From Cryobacterium roopkundense (GTDB lineage Bacteria > Actinomycetota > Actinomycetes > Actinomycetales > Microbacteriaceae): a DNA stretch of 64,000 bases. Each line of letters starts with the position of its first letter. Position 1 is the first letter of the stretch. Below, one piece after another: positions 44,216 through 54,181 of this stretch. The translations under genes were made by a program, and so were the position numbers. The DNA is taken from assembly GCF_014200405.1 (NCBI RefSeq), contig NZ_JACHBQ010000001.1:1054001-1118000 (forward strand), written 5' to 3'. Under the pieces are notes generated by a model. It ran no database searches. It was not told where the DNA came from and worked only from the letters and a program-made list of their open reading frames with translations.

Positions 44216-45765
44216 CGGGTGCCTCCGGCGTAGTAGGCGCCGCCTCTGACGTAGCCTCCGTCATCGGCTTCGGGCTCGTCGGGGACGTGCCCGGTCTTGT
44301 CTTGCCCGGTGTCGAGGAGTGGCCGCAGGTGCGCATAGCGCGGCGACCGGATCGGGCCTCGCAGCGCCAGTGCGCAGGAGGCCTCGACCCTGGTCGGGGA
44401 GAACCGACGGGACAGACGTAACACCGCCAATGCCGGGTCGTAGCCCGCTTCCTCGATCGAGGCGGCTTCGAAGATTTTGCTGATCACCGTCACCGTAGCC
44501 GGTCCCATCCGTCCAGCCCACTCGTCGATCCGGGTCCGGTCCCAGGCTTGGAAGCTGCGCCCCTCGGGCAGGTCAGCGTCGTTCGTCTGATGCTGGTTCG
44601 TCGTGCTTGTCGGCAGCAGCAGGTGGCTGGTCAGGCGTTCGTCGTTCCGATAGACCTCCAGCATGGTGTCCGTGACGCGAAGGTCGACGTGGGCGCCGAT
44701 GTGGCTGAAGGGGACGGAGTAGAAGTTCCGTGCCCAGACCACGTGGGCGTTCTTGTTGACCTTGCGCTTGTAAGACCACGTGCTGATCTCGAATAGGGCC
44801 GCCGGCAGCGGTTTCATCAGCGGCTTCTCCTCCGTCGTGAAGACGCTCAGCCGGGACCCGTCCCGTTTCTGGAACGGCTGCCGGTTATAAGCATCGATCT
44901 GCTCAGAGATCCGGGCCCGCAGCTGGGGCAGAGACGTGAAGTTCTCATGACGGAGGCCCGCGATGACCCAGGTCGCGACATGGGAGACAGTATTCTCTAC
45001 GCTGGCCTTGTCCTTAGGTGCCCGCACGCGCCCCGGCAGCACGGCGGCAGAGTAGTGCGCCGCCATCTCCCGGTAAGCATCGTTGAGAACGACTTCGCCC
45101 TCGCGCGGGTGGGAGATCACCCCGGTCTTCAAGTTGTCGGGCACCAGGCGTGGGACGCTGCCGCCAAAGAAGGAAAACATCGCCGTGTGGGCGCGCAGCC
45201 ACGACTCCTGCCGCATGTCCAACGTGGCCTCCACGAAGGCGTACCAACTGAACGGCAGGCATGCGACGAACAGATACACCTTTGAGATCTCGCCCGTCGT
45301 CGGGTCCAGCAGCTGCATCGTGGGCCCAGACCAGTCAACCTCGATGCTGCGGCCGGCCTTGTGACCCACGCGCGACGTCGCGCCCGAGACGGCAGCGAAG
45401 TCGCCGTAGAGCCGACAGAACCGGTCGTAACTCATCACCGCCAGTGCCTGACCGCATGCGTCGACGTACTCCTGGTGCAGAAGCTTCAACGTCACACCGA
45501 CCCGGGCTAGTTCGGTGTGCACCCGCCCCCAATCCGGCTGCGCGAACACGGACTCGCGCACTCCACGGCCGGGAAACAACGCCGCATAGACCTCGGCCTC
45601 CGGCATCTCCTCGACGTCATCCCAGCCGAGACCGAGCCTGTCCGCCGTCTCGAGCACCGACTGAACGCTATTTCGGGCGATGCCCTGCGCCGACGCGATC
45701 GCCCTGCCCGACAAACCTTGGTTTCGTAACTGCAAGACAAGTTTCGCCTTGATCTTCCGTACCAT
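44212..45765 (-). CDS. istA: IS21-family transposase IstA
   Basis: A 517-residue DDE transposase starting MVRKIKAKLVLQLRNQGLSGRAIASAQGIARNSV (helix-turn-helix). Catalytic residues: Asp in EVDWSGPTMQL, Asp in LVPDNLKTGV, Glu in KDKASVENTV. The ATG at 45765 has AAGGAG eight bases upstream. Intact gene. Confidence 0.93.
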   Translation of the reverse strand: MVRKIKAKLVLQLRNQGLSGRAIASAQGIARNSVQSVLETADRLGLGWDDVEEMPEAEVYAALFPGRGVRESVFAQPDWGRVHTELARVGVTLKLLHQEYVDACGQALAVMSYDRFCRLYGDFAAVSGATSRVGHKAGRSIEVDWSGPTMQLLDPTTGEISKVYLFVACLPFSWYAFVEATLDMRQESWLRAHTAMFSFFGGSVPRLVPDNLKTGVISHPREGEVVLNDAYREMAAHYSAAVLPGRVRAPKDKASVENTVSHVATWVIAGLRHENFTSLPQLRARISEQIDAYNRQPFQKRDGSRLSVFTTEEKPLMKPLPAALFEISTWSYKRKVNKNAHVVWARNFYSVPFSHIGAHVDLRVTDTMLEVYRNDERLTSHLLLPTSTTNQHQTNDADLPEGRSFQAWDRTRIDEWAGRMGPATVTVISKIFEAASIEEAGYDPALAVLRLSRRFSPTRVEASCALALRGPIRSPRYAHLRPLLDTGQDKTGHVPDEPEADDGGYVRGGAYYAGGTR

Positions 45766-45840
45766 TACCGGTACTCCTTCCATCACGTGGCCCTCACATG
45801 ATGGAAGGAGCTTTTCAGGTGGCTCTCAACAACGCCAACT

Positions 45841-48837
45841 GTGGCTCTGAACGACACGATTCATGGTTTGGTGCAGCGGCCTTCACCCGCACTACCCCCG
45901 GCTCCCTCGGAAGCCAATATTCAACTGCCGAAGGCGTTCAGCCTCGGAATCCCAACCGTGACTGACGGGACCATCAATAAGGACTGGTCTGGTGCCTCGC
46001 CGATCGAAGGAATCCCCACCACCGACTGGTCGGCGCAGTTAACCGGCACCATCACATTCCCCACCGCCGGTACGTACTATCTGCGCACCTACTCAGACGA
46101 CGGGTCCAGGGTATTTGTGGACGACAACCTGACCGTCAACTTCTGGCGCGCCGGAGCCTGGACAGCCTCCCCACCCGGAACTTTCACCGCGACCGCCGAA
46201 CAGACTGTGCGCATCCGAGTGGAGTTCTTCCAAAACACCGGACCAGCCGCACTGACCATGGAGTGGCAGAAGCCCGGCGATCCCGGCTACAGCATGGTCC
46301 CTGGCAGCGCACTCAAGCCCGCGTACAACCTGACCACCGGCACCAGCACAGATGATTCCGTCGCCGCCGACGCCCCTGCCGGCGTCAGCAGTGAGAATGC
46401 CCCCGGCATCGACACGTCCACCTCCTACGCCACCCCGTGGCTCGGGCTGGCGACCACGAGCACGATAGACCCGGGCACACTGAATCTCCGCACGACCAGT
46501 GCGTACGACAACTATCAGCGCCGCACCTCCCGGCTGCTCCCCGCCGGCGTAGCCGCCGGATCCAGCGTGGCCGCGGCTGGAACCCAATACGACTACTACT
46601 CCGAGGACGACACGGTAGGAAGCGTCTGGAACACCAGCAGCGCGGTCTGCGAGGTCGACCCGTCAGCGCGACAGTACGGGGCGTTGAAACAGACCACATT
46701 GGCTCCCGCCGCCGACGGAACTCGGACGACGACTCAGTTCGTGTACGACGTTCTCGGGCGGATTGCCGGAACCAAACGCAGTGGCGACCCGGCGTGGACC
46801 TGCGCCACCTACGACGCCCGTGGACGCATCGTCTCGACTGTTCTCCCCGAGTACAACGGGGTGCCGGGACGCACCGTGACAAACAACTACGCCGCGTCCA
46901 ACGGCGATATCACGGCCGACCCGCTGACCAGCACCGTCACGGACCCCGCGGGGACGATCACGGCGACGATCGACCTCCTCGGCCGCCTGGTCCAGTCGAC
47001 GGACGTATGGGGAGTGGTGACCACCGCGACGTACAACCTCCTCGGACAGGCCACCGCCTCCCAGACGACCGTGCCCGGTCAATCAGCGTCAGCGACAGCA
47101 CTGACGTACAACCTCGATGGCCAAGTCGAAACAATCAGTGTCGACGGCACCCAACTCGCTGACCCCGCCTACGACGACTTTGCACAGCTGTCCACCGTGG
47201 CCCTGTCCAACGGCACCAGCCTCTCGGCCGTCGATCGTGCCGCGACAGGTTCGCTCACTGCACAGACCTGGTCGTTCCCCGAACAGGACAGCTACACCGA
47301 CCGGGTCTATCGCTCCCAGTCGGGGCGCATTGTCGCGAACACGACCACCGATGGCAGCGTGAGCGCCAGTTCCACCTACGGATTCGACGGTGCCGGGAGA
47401 CTCACCACCGCGACGATCCCGCAGCACACGCTGACGTATCAGTACGCGGACACGGGTTCCTGCCGTCTCAACCCCGGAGCAGGCCTGAACGGCAACCGCA
47501 CCGCGAGCACGGACCAGACATCGTCGGGGACCCAAACGACCGCTTACTGCTACGACCATGCCGACCGACTCACCTCCAGCGGTGTCATCGGGCCCGTCGC
47601 CGGCCTGAACCCGGTCGCAGCCGGAGTCGCGGCCAGCGCCATCAGCTACGATTCGCATGGGAACACCACGAAGCTGGCCGACCAAACCATCGCGTACGAC
47701 ATCGCCGACCGGCACACCCGCACCACCCTCGACGATGGCACCGCCATCGAGTACACCCGCGACGCGAGCGGACAAATCGTCCAACGCACCGAAACACCCC
47801 CGACCGGCGCCGCCAAGACGATCCGTTTCGCCAACACCCCCAACGGGGCCAACATCGTCCTCGACGGTGCAGGCACTATCGTGCAAACGACTCGGTCCCT
47901 GCCTGGTGGGGCCAGCGTCAGCGTTCGTGCGGACGGTACTCAGTTGTGGTCCTACGCCAACATCCACGGTGACATCGCGGTGACCGCAGACGCCACAGGG
48001 ACTCGCACCGGTTCGTACCGCTACGACCCGTTCGGACAGTCGATCGACCCGGAAACCGGGCAGATTGGCACGACCACAGCAGACGACGCGCTCCCCGATA
48101 CACTTCCCGACACGGAGGCCGACTACGGATGGGTCGGCGGTGCCAGCAAACTCACCGAACACACGGGGAACATCGCCACTATCGAAATGGGGGCAAGGCA
48201 GTACGTTCCTGCGCTCGGACGGTTCCTCTCCGTTGACCCGGTGGAAGGAGGTGTCAGCAACGCCTATGACTACCCGGCAGACCCGATTAACATGTTCGAC
48301 TTGACTGGGGAACGAGCAGACTGGGGCGGCTCAAGAGCCAGCAACGACGCCTACTACTCGCAACCAGGTATCAACCAACAGACAGGGGCCCCGTCCAATG
48401 CACGACCCGCATCAGCACCTTCGACGCGGGGCGAGACATCAGGCGCTTCCACCCGGCAACAACTTCAAGACGCGGCGATGTGGCTAAGTGTTGGCAGTGC
48501 GGTGCTGTACGGAGCGGGTGCAATATTGAGCTTGACCGGTGTCGGGCTGGCGTTTGCGCCTGCCCTGTTCATAGCTGCAACCGCAGTTGGAGCAGCTTCG
48601 ACTGCTGCAACGTGTGCTGCTGACTGGGGCGGGGATCAAACTGGTTGCGCTGTAGGCGTCGCTACACTTGGAGTCGGTAGCTTGGCGCGCCCTGCATCGG
48701 CAGCGATTCGTGTTTTTGCCGGCACGAGGGTTGGCTTGGGCGTTGTCCGCGATGGTGTTCGCGCCACGACTTTGGTTGGTGGTTCGTACGGTGCCCTATC
48801 AACGGGTGCGTACGCGTATGGAAGGTATGTCCAATGA
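45841..48837 (+). CDS. RHS/YD-repeat polymorphic toxin-type protein, 5' end cut off by IS21
   Basis: The frame runs from inside the IS21 end, so the native N-terminus (signal and early repeats) is lost; any start used now is accidental. The visible part has a PA14 domain (about residues 40-160, [19 protein letters not shown]), many YD repeats, and the RHS core [28 protein letters not shown] near residue 800-830. After the core a variable tip of about 165 residues contains hydrophobic helices ([32 protein letters not shown]) and ends [10 protein letters not shown], suggesting a membrane-acting or transmembrane toxin. The next gene overlaps by ATGA. Confidence 0.85.
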   Translation: MALNDTIHGLVQRPSPALPPAPSEANIQLPKAFSLGIPTVTDGTINKDWSGASPIEGIPTTDWSAQLTGTITFPTAGTYYLRTYSDDGSRVFVDDNLTVNFWRAGAWTASPPGTFTATAEQTVRIRVEFFQNTGPAALTMEWQKPGDPGYSMVPGSALKPAYNLTTGTSTDDSVAADAPAGVSSENAPGIDTSTSYATPWLGLATTSTIDPGTLNLRTTSAYDNYQRRTSRLLPAGVAAGSSVAAAGTQYDYYSEDDTVGSVWNTSSAVCEVDPSARQYGALKQTTLAPAADGTRTTTQFVYDVLGRIAGTKRSGDPAWTCATYDARGRIVSTVLPEYNGVPGRTVTNNYAASNGDITADPLTSTVTDPAGTITATIDLLGRLVQSTDVWGVVTTATYNLLGQATASQTTVPGQSASATALTYNLDGQVETISVDGTQLADPAYDDFAQLSTVALSNGTSLSAVDRAATGSLTAQTWSFPEQDSYTDRVYRSQSGRIVANTTTDGSVSASSTYGFDGAGRLTTATIPQHTLTYQYADTGSCRLNPGAGLNGNRTASTDQTSSGTQTTAYCYDHADRLTSSGVIGPVAGLNPVAAGVAASAISYDSHGNTTKLADQTIAYDIADRHTRTTLDDGTAIEYTRDASGQIVQRTETPPTGAAKTIRFANTPNGANIVLDGAGTIVQTTRSLPGGASVSVRADGTQLWSYANIHGDIAVTADATGTRTGSYRYDPFGQSIDPETGQIGTTTADDALPDTLPDTEADYGWVGGASKLTEHTGNIATIEMGARQYVPALGRFLSVDPVEGGVSNAYDYPADPINMFDLTGERADWGGSRASNDAYYSQPGINQQTGAPSNARPASAPSTRGETSGASTRQQLQDAAMWLSVGSAVLYGAGAILSLTGVGLAFAPALFIAATAVGAASTAATCAADWGGDQTGCAVGVATLGVGSLARPASAAIRVFAGTRVGLGVVRDGVRATTLVGGSYGALSTGAYAYGRYVQ

Positions 48838-49427
48838 ACGCTGTCAACTGGAAAGCCGTGACTCCGATCCTGATACTGGGTGGGCTTATCGCTTGGCTGG
48901 TCGTTTGGAATTCTGCTGACGCCTCGAACCCGCTTCTGCCTTGGGTAGTTTTGGGGGTGCCCACGGTGGGGGTCCTAACCCTTGTTATGAGCGTGTTAGC
49001 TTCTCTGCGGCGACGGAAGTCGAGTCGGACATGGGAGCTCATGCTGCGGGACGATCCTGATTCCGCACATTTCATCGCGTTCGTCTACCCGGCCGTGAAA
49101 GCGCAGTTGGGCCGGCTCGGCTGGCGCCTGCACAAGTCGGCGTATTTTTCGATACCCACGATTGGAGTCGGTATTGACTCGACCTCGGTCACTTTCTGGG
49201 AAGCGGGCATGATGGGCCCCACTCTCACTCTCGCGGGGTCTGAGATCGCCTCGGTGACGGTCGCGCCGGTTAGTGACGGCTATCGGAATCATCCCGCCAT
49301 CCAGCTAAGACTCAACACGTCGAACCGGAGCAAAGTGCTCGACCTGAATCTCCGCGACGTCCGCCATCGGAACCTGTCGTCCGCCGAACTGTCCGAGGCA
49401 AGAGACAGAATCCCATTGATGCGCTGA
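48834..49427 (+). CDS. Candidate immunity protein coupled to the RHS gene
   Basis: A 197-residue protein whose ATG overlaps the RHS stop. Two membrane helices (about 10-27 and 35-55) are followed by a soluble domain with beta-rich segments ([31 protein letters not shown]) that looks like a PH-type fold. No family recognised. Directly after an RHS tip this is the place of an immunity gene, and a membrane anchor would suit a membrane-active toxin. Assignment rests on position. Confidence 0.6.
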   Translation: MNAVNWKAVTPILILGGLIAWLVVWNSADASNPLLPWVVLGVPTVGVLTLVMSVLASLRRRKSSRTWELMLRDDPDSAHFIAFVYPAVKAQLGRLGWRLHKSAYFSIPTIGVGIDSTSVTFWEAGMMGPTLTLAGSEIASVTVAPVSDGYRNHPAIQLRLNTSNRSKVLDLNLRDVRHRNLSSAELSEARDRIPLMR

Positions 49428-49433
49428 AACTGA

Positions 49434-49547
49434 ACGGTCATTCGGCTCGGTGGAATTGTTCGAGGCGGAGGTGCTGGCAAGACAATGGGTGGTGTACTCG
49501 GATCGGTCAACTCGGCCGGTGGGGCATATGGCAGGTGGGCACAATGA
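49434..49547 (+). pseudogene. Orphan RHS C-terminal tip
   Basis: A 37-codon open stretch ends GGVLGSVNSAGGAYGRWAQ and stop, and matches the end of the RHS protein ([20 protein letters not shown]) along most of its length. Like the full gene, its stop overlaps an ATG (49544) that opens a frame MSKSVEFRIGARVAG, which is cut by the IS1380 element at 49608. It looks like a remnant of an earlier toxin-tip/immunity pair. Confidence 0.6.
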
Positions 49548-49607
49548 GTAAATCCGTCGAGTTTCGCATAGGAGCGAGGGTTGCGGGGATGTCCATGTGG
49601 CGCTTAG

Positions 49608-51260
49608 CCTGAATCCACCGGTCGACCTCTGATCGGATCCTGATTTTGTTTCGGCGAGCTTTCGGAGTTTCGGGCGTGGTTGTGGTCCGGGTCTCGCGGC
49701 CCGGGTGTTCCACTGGTGCTCCTGTTGATGTCGGTGTCGGCTGGTTGGTCAGGTGGGGGCGGGTTGTTGGGGCCGGAAGTTCTTTGTGAACAGGGCCGTC
49801 CAGGGTTTCTCCCAAGGCCAGTGTTCGGGCAGGTGCAATGTCACGCGCCGCGCCGAGGTTGAGATTCGTGCGGGGACGCTGACAAGTTTCCGGCGGATCG
49901 TTGCGGTGGTCGATCGGCTGAGACCGTTTCCCGCGATCGTCGCGGCGGCGCGGGTGAGGTTAAACGCCATGACGGCCATGACCAGCCAGGCGGCGTTGGC
50001 GGTGAATACACCGGAGGGTAGGTGCGCCAGGGCGCTGCTTTTGAGGTCGGAATTCACGAGCTCGATCGCCGCGTGGGCGCGGTGGGTTTTGTCGGCGGTG
50101 ACGGTGTCGAGGGTGCTGGTGGTGAAAAAGGCGTGGAATCGGTGGGTGTCGAACAGGGTTGGCTGGTCGAGGTTTTTCTTGTTCAGTTCCGGGATCCGCC
50201 GCACGGCCAAGCGCCCGGTGATGTGCTCGCTCTTCTTGCGCGAGGTGAACGCGGTGAACGGGACCTCGGCGACTTCGGCGTTACTGATCCATGTTTTGCT
50301 GCCTTCGTCATAGATGGCGTTGGTGTATTCAATTGCGGTCCAGGCAGCGCCGGGGATCGTTCCGATCGCTCGTTTGATGGCGGGGTCCATCCGGGCAGTG
50401 ACCGAAACGTCGGCGCCGGCTTTGAGGGCTGCGCTGATGGAGGCGTGCCCGTAGAACGCTGAGTCGGCACGAAAGAGCACGCGTGCTTTTCCCGCTCCGC
50501 GGAGCCGTTTGATCGTGGCGAGGGCGTCACGGATCAGACGGGCCGCGCCGCGCGGTGATCCGCAGGCACCGCGCCGGAGTCGCTGGCCGATGATGATCGG
50601 CGCCGATACGTCCGTCTTGACTGTCGCGAGGATCGCGTTGAGGCCGCGCACCCCGGAGTACCCGTAGCCGGAGCCTTCCTTCTGGTGGCCGTGAACTTCG
50701 ATGATGGTGTCGTCGACGTCGAGGAACATGTAGCCGTCGGTGTCGTGCACGAGCAACGGAGTTTCCGCGGCCAGGCCCCGCACGAAGCGGGAAGCGACGG
50801 CGTCGAGCTGCCGGACGTGACCGAACGTGAACGCGCGCAGAAACGACCCCAACGTTGACGGCGCGTAGCAGTTGCTGAAGATTTTCCGCATGCCGCCGTG
50901 ACGAAGAATGGCGAGGTCGTCGATGGAGTCCGCGCCGGCGACCATGCCGCCGACCAGAGACGTGACTTTCAGACCGGCGTTGGCGCCCTTGTCGGTGGGG
51001 ACGCTCAGCCACTGATCGGCCAAGGTCGCCAACCCCGCACGGGCGGCTAATTTCATGATCGGGACCAAGCCCGCCGACGACACGAGATTCGGGTCGGTGA
51101 ATGATGCAGAAACGGCGCGGTTGGTGTGGGAAACTTGCATCTACGAGATGCTCCTCTGGTTGGTAAATCTGAACTCTTGACAAGTCCTAATTTACCTGAT
51201 CAGATGGGCATTCTCGGTTTAACGCGCCGTCAGATCTCGATCCCGATCGGTGGATTCAGG
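49608..51260 (-). mobile_element. IS1380-family insertion sequence, complete
   Basis: 1653 bp. Ends CCTGAATCCACCG and CGGTGGATTCAGG are perfect inverted repeats; CTTAG is duplicated at 49603-49607 and 51261-51265. The single transposase gene is intact, so the element may be active. It inserted exactly at the TAA of the nuclease gene on its right. Confidence 0.92.
49749..51140 (-). CDS. IS1380-family transposase
   Basis: A 463-residue DDE transposase. First catalytic Asp region YMFLDVDDTIIEVHGHQKEGSGYGYSG (IS1380 hallmark), second FRADSAFYGH, and the C-terminal HRAHAAIELVNSDLKSSALAHLPSG with the Glu. Length and order are normal. Starts MQVSHTNRAVSASF with AGAGGAGCAT upstream. Confidence 0.92.
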   Translation of the reverse strand: MQVSHTNRAVSASFTDPNLVSSAGLVPIMKLAARAGLATLADQWLSVPTDKGANAGLKVTSLVGGMVAGADSIDDLAILRHGGMRKIFSNCYAPSTLGSFLRAFTFGHVRQLDAVASRFVRGLAAETPLLVHDTDGYMFLDVDDTIIEVHGHQKEGSGYGYSGVRGLNAILATVKTDVSAPIIIGQRLRRGACGSPRGAARLIRDALATIKRLRGAGKARVLFRADSAFYGHASISAALKAGADVSVTARMDPAIKRAIGTIPGAAWTAIEYTNAIYDEGSKTWISNAEVAEVPFTAFTSRKKSEHITGRLAVRRIPELNKKNLDQPTLFDTHRFHAFFTTSTLDTVTADKTHRAHAAIELVNSDLKSSALAHLPSGVFTANAAWLVMAVMAFNLTRAAATIAGNGLSRSTTATIRRKLVSVPARISTSARRVTLHLPEHWPWEKPWTALFTKNFRPQQPAPT

Positions 51261-51261
51261 C

Positions 51262-52590
51262 TTAGACAACGTCAATTCTCAAGCGGTATGACCTGTACCT
51301 GATTGAGCCTTCTCGTGTGAACCTCAGTGCATCGCGAAGTCTTTGGTCGTCGTGGTCACCGATTATCATCCCCAATACACGCTGATCAGATGTCGCGAGA
51401 GCGCGCTCAACCCACCCCATGTATCTGAGGATTTGGCCCACGACCTTGTCGTTTGCCTTGTCCCTTTTTAGCTCAATGACGAGCCAGCGGCTCTTGTCTT
51501 TGCTCAACGCAAGGATGTCGATTTGGCCTGTACCCGCGGCATACTGCCGTTTGACAAAGTCGTAGTCGTCAAAGAGATCGATGTCTCGCCAGTTGGCTTC
51601 CAAGAAGTCCTCGAGACCATGCTCGACCTGGAATTTGATTCGCCGCGGTGCCTGGTCGCGTTCAATCAGGCTTCCGTCCGCGGCGCCACTGGGTGCACCC
51701 TGGTTGTCGACACTGATCGTGATCGCGGGCGCTGCTGGACTACCAATCTGGAAGTGCACGGCGACGCCATAACCGCCGTTGTCGTTGTATATGACGGACC
51801 CCTCAGGTCCGTGCTGAAACCGGCGTTCAATAAGTTCGTCTGAAGAAACGTCTGGTGCGAGTCTCTTCTGCGCTAGGTGCCCGATGTCCGAATTGCCCTC
51901 GTTCCACCGCACGCTGTTTGCGATGAATCTGATCGTTTCGATCGGTGTGGCCTCGTTCTGCAGGAGGGACAGAGCCGCGCGCCGACCAAGCTCCAACCGC
52001 CCGATTACGTCCAGGACTTCGGGCGCACAGTCCCGAATTGCCATGGATTCCATGACCATATCGAACTCGTGCTCAGGATTCTCCCGCCTGGCGATGACGA
52101 GCAGTGTTTCTGATGTCGTCGCGGGGTTCCGAGAGATTTCGTATCCGGGCACGTGGCCCGCGTTGACGGCGAGTTCCGCGAGAAGGCCCGGCGATTCCGT
52201 GACCCGTGCCAGTCCCGATACAACACCTGGCACGGAACCCATCAGAATTTTCAGGAGTTCGGGGATGCTGTGGATGTTCGCGTTCCGTGTTAGCACTTCG
52301 AGCACATAGAAGTTCTCGTCTGACGCGAGTTGTACGAGCACGGCGTCTTCGGTGTCGTGATTGCCCGCAACGCTGGCGCGCACCGATGACACGTCATCCT
52401 TGGCCAGGATGCGAAGTAGATCTGCGTCCCGAGTGTGAGTGGCCGTATGCATCCGCACTTCCCAGCGAGCGTCTTGAGCGAGCACTCGGTGTTCTGTGAA
52501 CCCACCCTCTCTCGCGGCATCAATTTTTTGCTGAAGGGTCCCGCAAACCCGGGGGTCAAGGCCCTCCCCACGAGTCCGATCAGGCTGCAT
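51262..52590 (-). CDS. Repeat protein fused to a C-terminal PD-(D/E)XK nuclease domain (candidate defence protein)
   Basis: A 442-residue protein; the ATG at 52590 has GGAGG five bases upstream. Residues about 20-240 are helical repeats of the leucine-rich-variant/HEAT kind (DARWEVRMHTATHTRDADLLRILAKDDVSSVRASVAGN and so on). Near residue 355 comes a NucS-like nuclease motif: GQIDILAL (D358), then WLVIELKRD (E373, K375), followed by VVGQILRYMGWV. The layout suggests a sensor-plus-DNase. No partner gene is coupled. The neighbours are other defence-like genes. Function not proven. Confidence 0.68.
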   Translation of the reverse strand: MQPDRTRGEGLDPRVCGTLQQKIDAAREGGFTEHRVLAQDARWEVRMHTATHTRDADLLRILAKDDVSSVRASVAGNHDTEDAVLVQLASDENFYVLEVLTRNANIHSIPELLKILMGSVPGVVSGLARVTESPGLLAELAVNAGHVPGYEISRNPATTSETLLVIARRENPEHEFDMVMESMAIRDCAPEVLDVIGRLELGRRAALSLLQNEATPIETIRFIANSVRWNEGNSDIGHLAQKRLAPDVSSDELIERRFQHGPEGSVIYNDNGGYGVAVHFQIGSPAAPAITISVDNQGAPSGAADGSLIERDQAPRRIKFQVEHGLEDFLEANWRDIDLFDDYDFVKRQYAAGTGQIDILALSKDKSRWLVIELKRDKANDKVVGQILRYMGWVERALATSDQRVLGMIIGDHDDQRLRDALRFTREGSIRYRSYRLRIDVV

Positions 52591-53001
52591 TCCGACCTCC
52601 GTGGGTCTGCTCGACAATTGACATCGTGTGCTCCCGTCTTCAGGGCCTTGCTGATCTCGTCGACACTAGTGGGACCCTCGGACATCTGCACGCTCTGTCA
52701 TGAATGGGCCGCGTCACAGGCCGGCTCACATTGCCGACGTCGTCGGCGTAAGCAGTCCCATCGTTCTTTACACCTGGCAAGTGATCGCTGGCAGCGGCAT
52801 TTTGACCGTGCGGTCGAAGGTCTGCCCGCCTGCTCGGCTACCGCGGGCCCGCACCTGAATCTCCCACGCTCCCCTTTGGTCCCTGCGTCGGGGCTTGACG
52901 GCTGTCCGTGGCTTCACCAGCGCCGGACGTGCACTGAACTGGCCATCGCCCTTCGCCGGCCGCTTCTGCTTGACCGTCTCACCGTCACTGGTTACCACGA
53001 A
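52591..53001. other. Region without a supported gene
   Basis: About 410 bases between the nuclease gene and the small frame at 53002. On the minus strand, the frame of the small gene continues after its stop (FVVTSDGETVKQKRPAKG to PLPAITCQV, 52768-52998) and could be the second half of a broken gene, but I cannot support it further. Confidence 0.4.
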
Positions 53002-53169
53002 CTACTTCTTCGACGCGCCCGAGTCGCCAGCGCCGCCGGATGGCCCACTACTGGGTGGCTTAATCGCGTGGCTCGGCCTGCTGCCATTCATGGGCTTCGC
53101 GCCCTCACCACCGCGACGAGGCGAGCTCCCCTTCGAGATCGGATCCGACTGGCGCCCTTTATTCGGCAT
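53002..53169 (-). CDS. Small Gly/Ser/Pro-rich protein, possibly truncated
   Basis: A 55-codon frame (MPNKGRQSDPISKGSSPRRG start) overlapping the end of the DUF6338-like gene by 11 bases. Composition Gly/Ser/Pro/Lys with SGGAGDSGASKK before the stop. The same frame stays open for another 76 codons after the TAG, so the TAG may be a nonsense mutation. Function unknown; coupling to the membrane protein gene is the only hint. Confidence 0.3.
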   Translation of the reverse strand: MPNKGRQSDPISKGSSPRRGGEGAKPMNGSRPSHAIKPPSSGPSGGAGDSGASKK

Positions 53170-53929
53170 GTGTGCTCCTACTTCTTATTGCTCTGGGTGT
53201 GGTCGGCGGGGCGGCTATCCACTCCACATGGCAGTCGTCGTTAATGGGCACCCAGACACCGAGGGAATCTTCGATTGGTTCGAGAAACTGGCCCCGCTTA
53301 CCCATCCGCCACTGGTGGGCGATGAACATGTCGCGCTCGTAGGGGTAAGTGCTGATGTAACCCTCGATGTCGTACCAGCCGCCGACATAGATGCCTGTAG
53401 CGGTCTTCACTCGGACAAATCTAGGCGTGTCAGCTCCGTAAGCAGCCATGTCCCAAGCCCGTGGCACCGTCTGGTTACGGTTGACACGCCGCCGCTTGTA
53501 CGTGACGTTCCCGTCGGCGTCTACCTCGGTCGCGATGCGACTCCAACTCATCAGTGCGGCGACGCCGCCAGGAACTCCGACGAGCAGGACAACTGAAACG
53601 AGACCGATCCACCACGCGGGGGTGTTGCGCCATCCATTCGTAACCCAGTTCTCGAACGAACCGAGATCCACCATCCCAGTGAGCTCGCTGGCAAGACCGA
53701 AGATTGCAAGACCGAGCCCTACATAGATAATGACGAAGATCGCGCTTACGTACAGTGATTCGAGGATGCGAGACCCGGCGCCGTAGTCCGGAGATCGCCA
53801 CCCGACGAACCAGGTGCGCACCGTGACGAAGCTGATACCCGGAACCAGCATGGCGATGAAGATCAACACCTGGGGTAAGGACTCGGGCACGTTCACAGGG
53901 CAAGGGTACATGCACTCCGGGACGCCCAA
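53159..53929 (-). CDS. DUF6338-like membrane protein
   Basis: A 256-residue protein with three hydrophobic segments: about 20-42 (VLIFIAMLVPGISFVTVRTW, with the LVPGxxF motif), 61-82 and 105-127; then a soluble domain with GIYVGGWYDIEGYISTYPYERDMFIAHQW. This layout fits DUF6338, a family often found in phage-defence and mobile regions of actinobacteria. The true start may be a GTG about 13 codons downstream, which would place the first helix at the N-terminus. No enzymatic motif seen. Confidence 0.6.
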   Translation of the reverse strand: MGVPECMYPCPVNVPESLPQVLIFIAMLVPGISFVTVRTWFVGWRSPDYGAGSRILESLYVSAIFVIIYVGLGLAIFGLASELTGMVDLGSFENWVTNGWRNTPAWWIGLVSVVLLVGVPGGVAALMSWSRIATEVDADGNVTYKRRRVNRNQTVPRAWDMAAYGADTPRFVRVKTATGIYVGGWYDIEGYISTYPYERDMFIAHQWRMGKRGQFLEPIEDSLGVWVPINDDCHVEWIAAPPTTPRAIRSRSTHAE

Positions 53930-54181
53930 GTGCGCTTACCAGGCGGCGGGGTCTGAGGATTTGAACCAATGCCGCCCTAAGTGCCCGAGCTGGGACGTTT
54001 TTGTATACATGTTGATCAGATGGCGGACTTTGTGTTCCCGGCCATGACGGCAAGATCCTGGGCCAAATTTCGATAGGCGGCGCGCCCGGGCTGGTGCGTT
54101 TCCTGACCTGCCCTCCGCGACGCGCTCTGCGCCAACGAAGCCAATCTCCTCGCTCCTACTGAGCAACAGGCACAGGACAGC

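Larger units (their letters stand above)
43353..45863 (-). mobile_element. Second IS21-family insertion sequence
   Basis: Contains istA and istB of a different IS21 subgroup from the copy at 8021. Both ends have repeated transposase-binding units: GTTGAGCCCCACC twice at the left (43366-43402), and GGTGGCTCTCAAC plus GTGGCTCTGAAC at the right (45819-45851). Exact ends are uncertain by some bases; TGA.../...TCA at 43353 and 45863 is my best guess and no target duplication was found. The right end lies against a truncated RHS gene. Confidence 0.78.

Noticed and set aside
52435..53244. 269-codon plus-strand frame
   Set aside because: Shadow of the nuclease gene and of the membrane protein gene; composition unlike real proteins.
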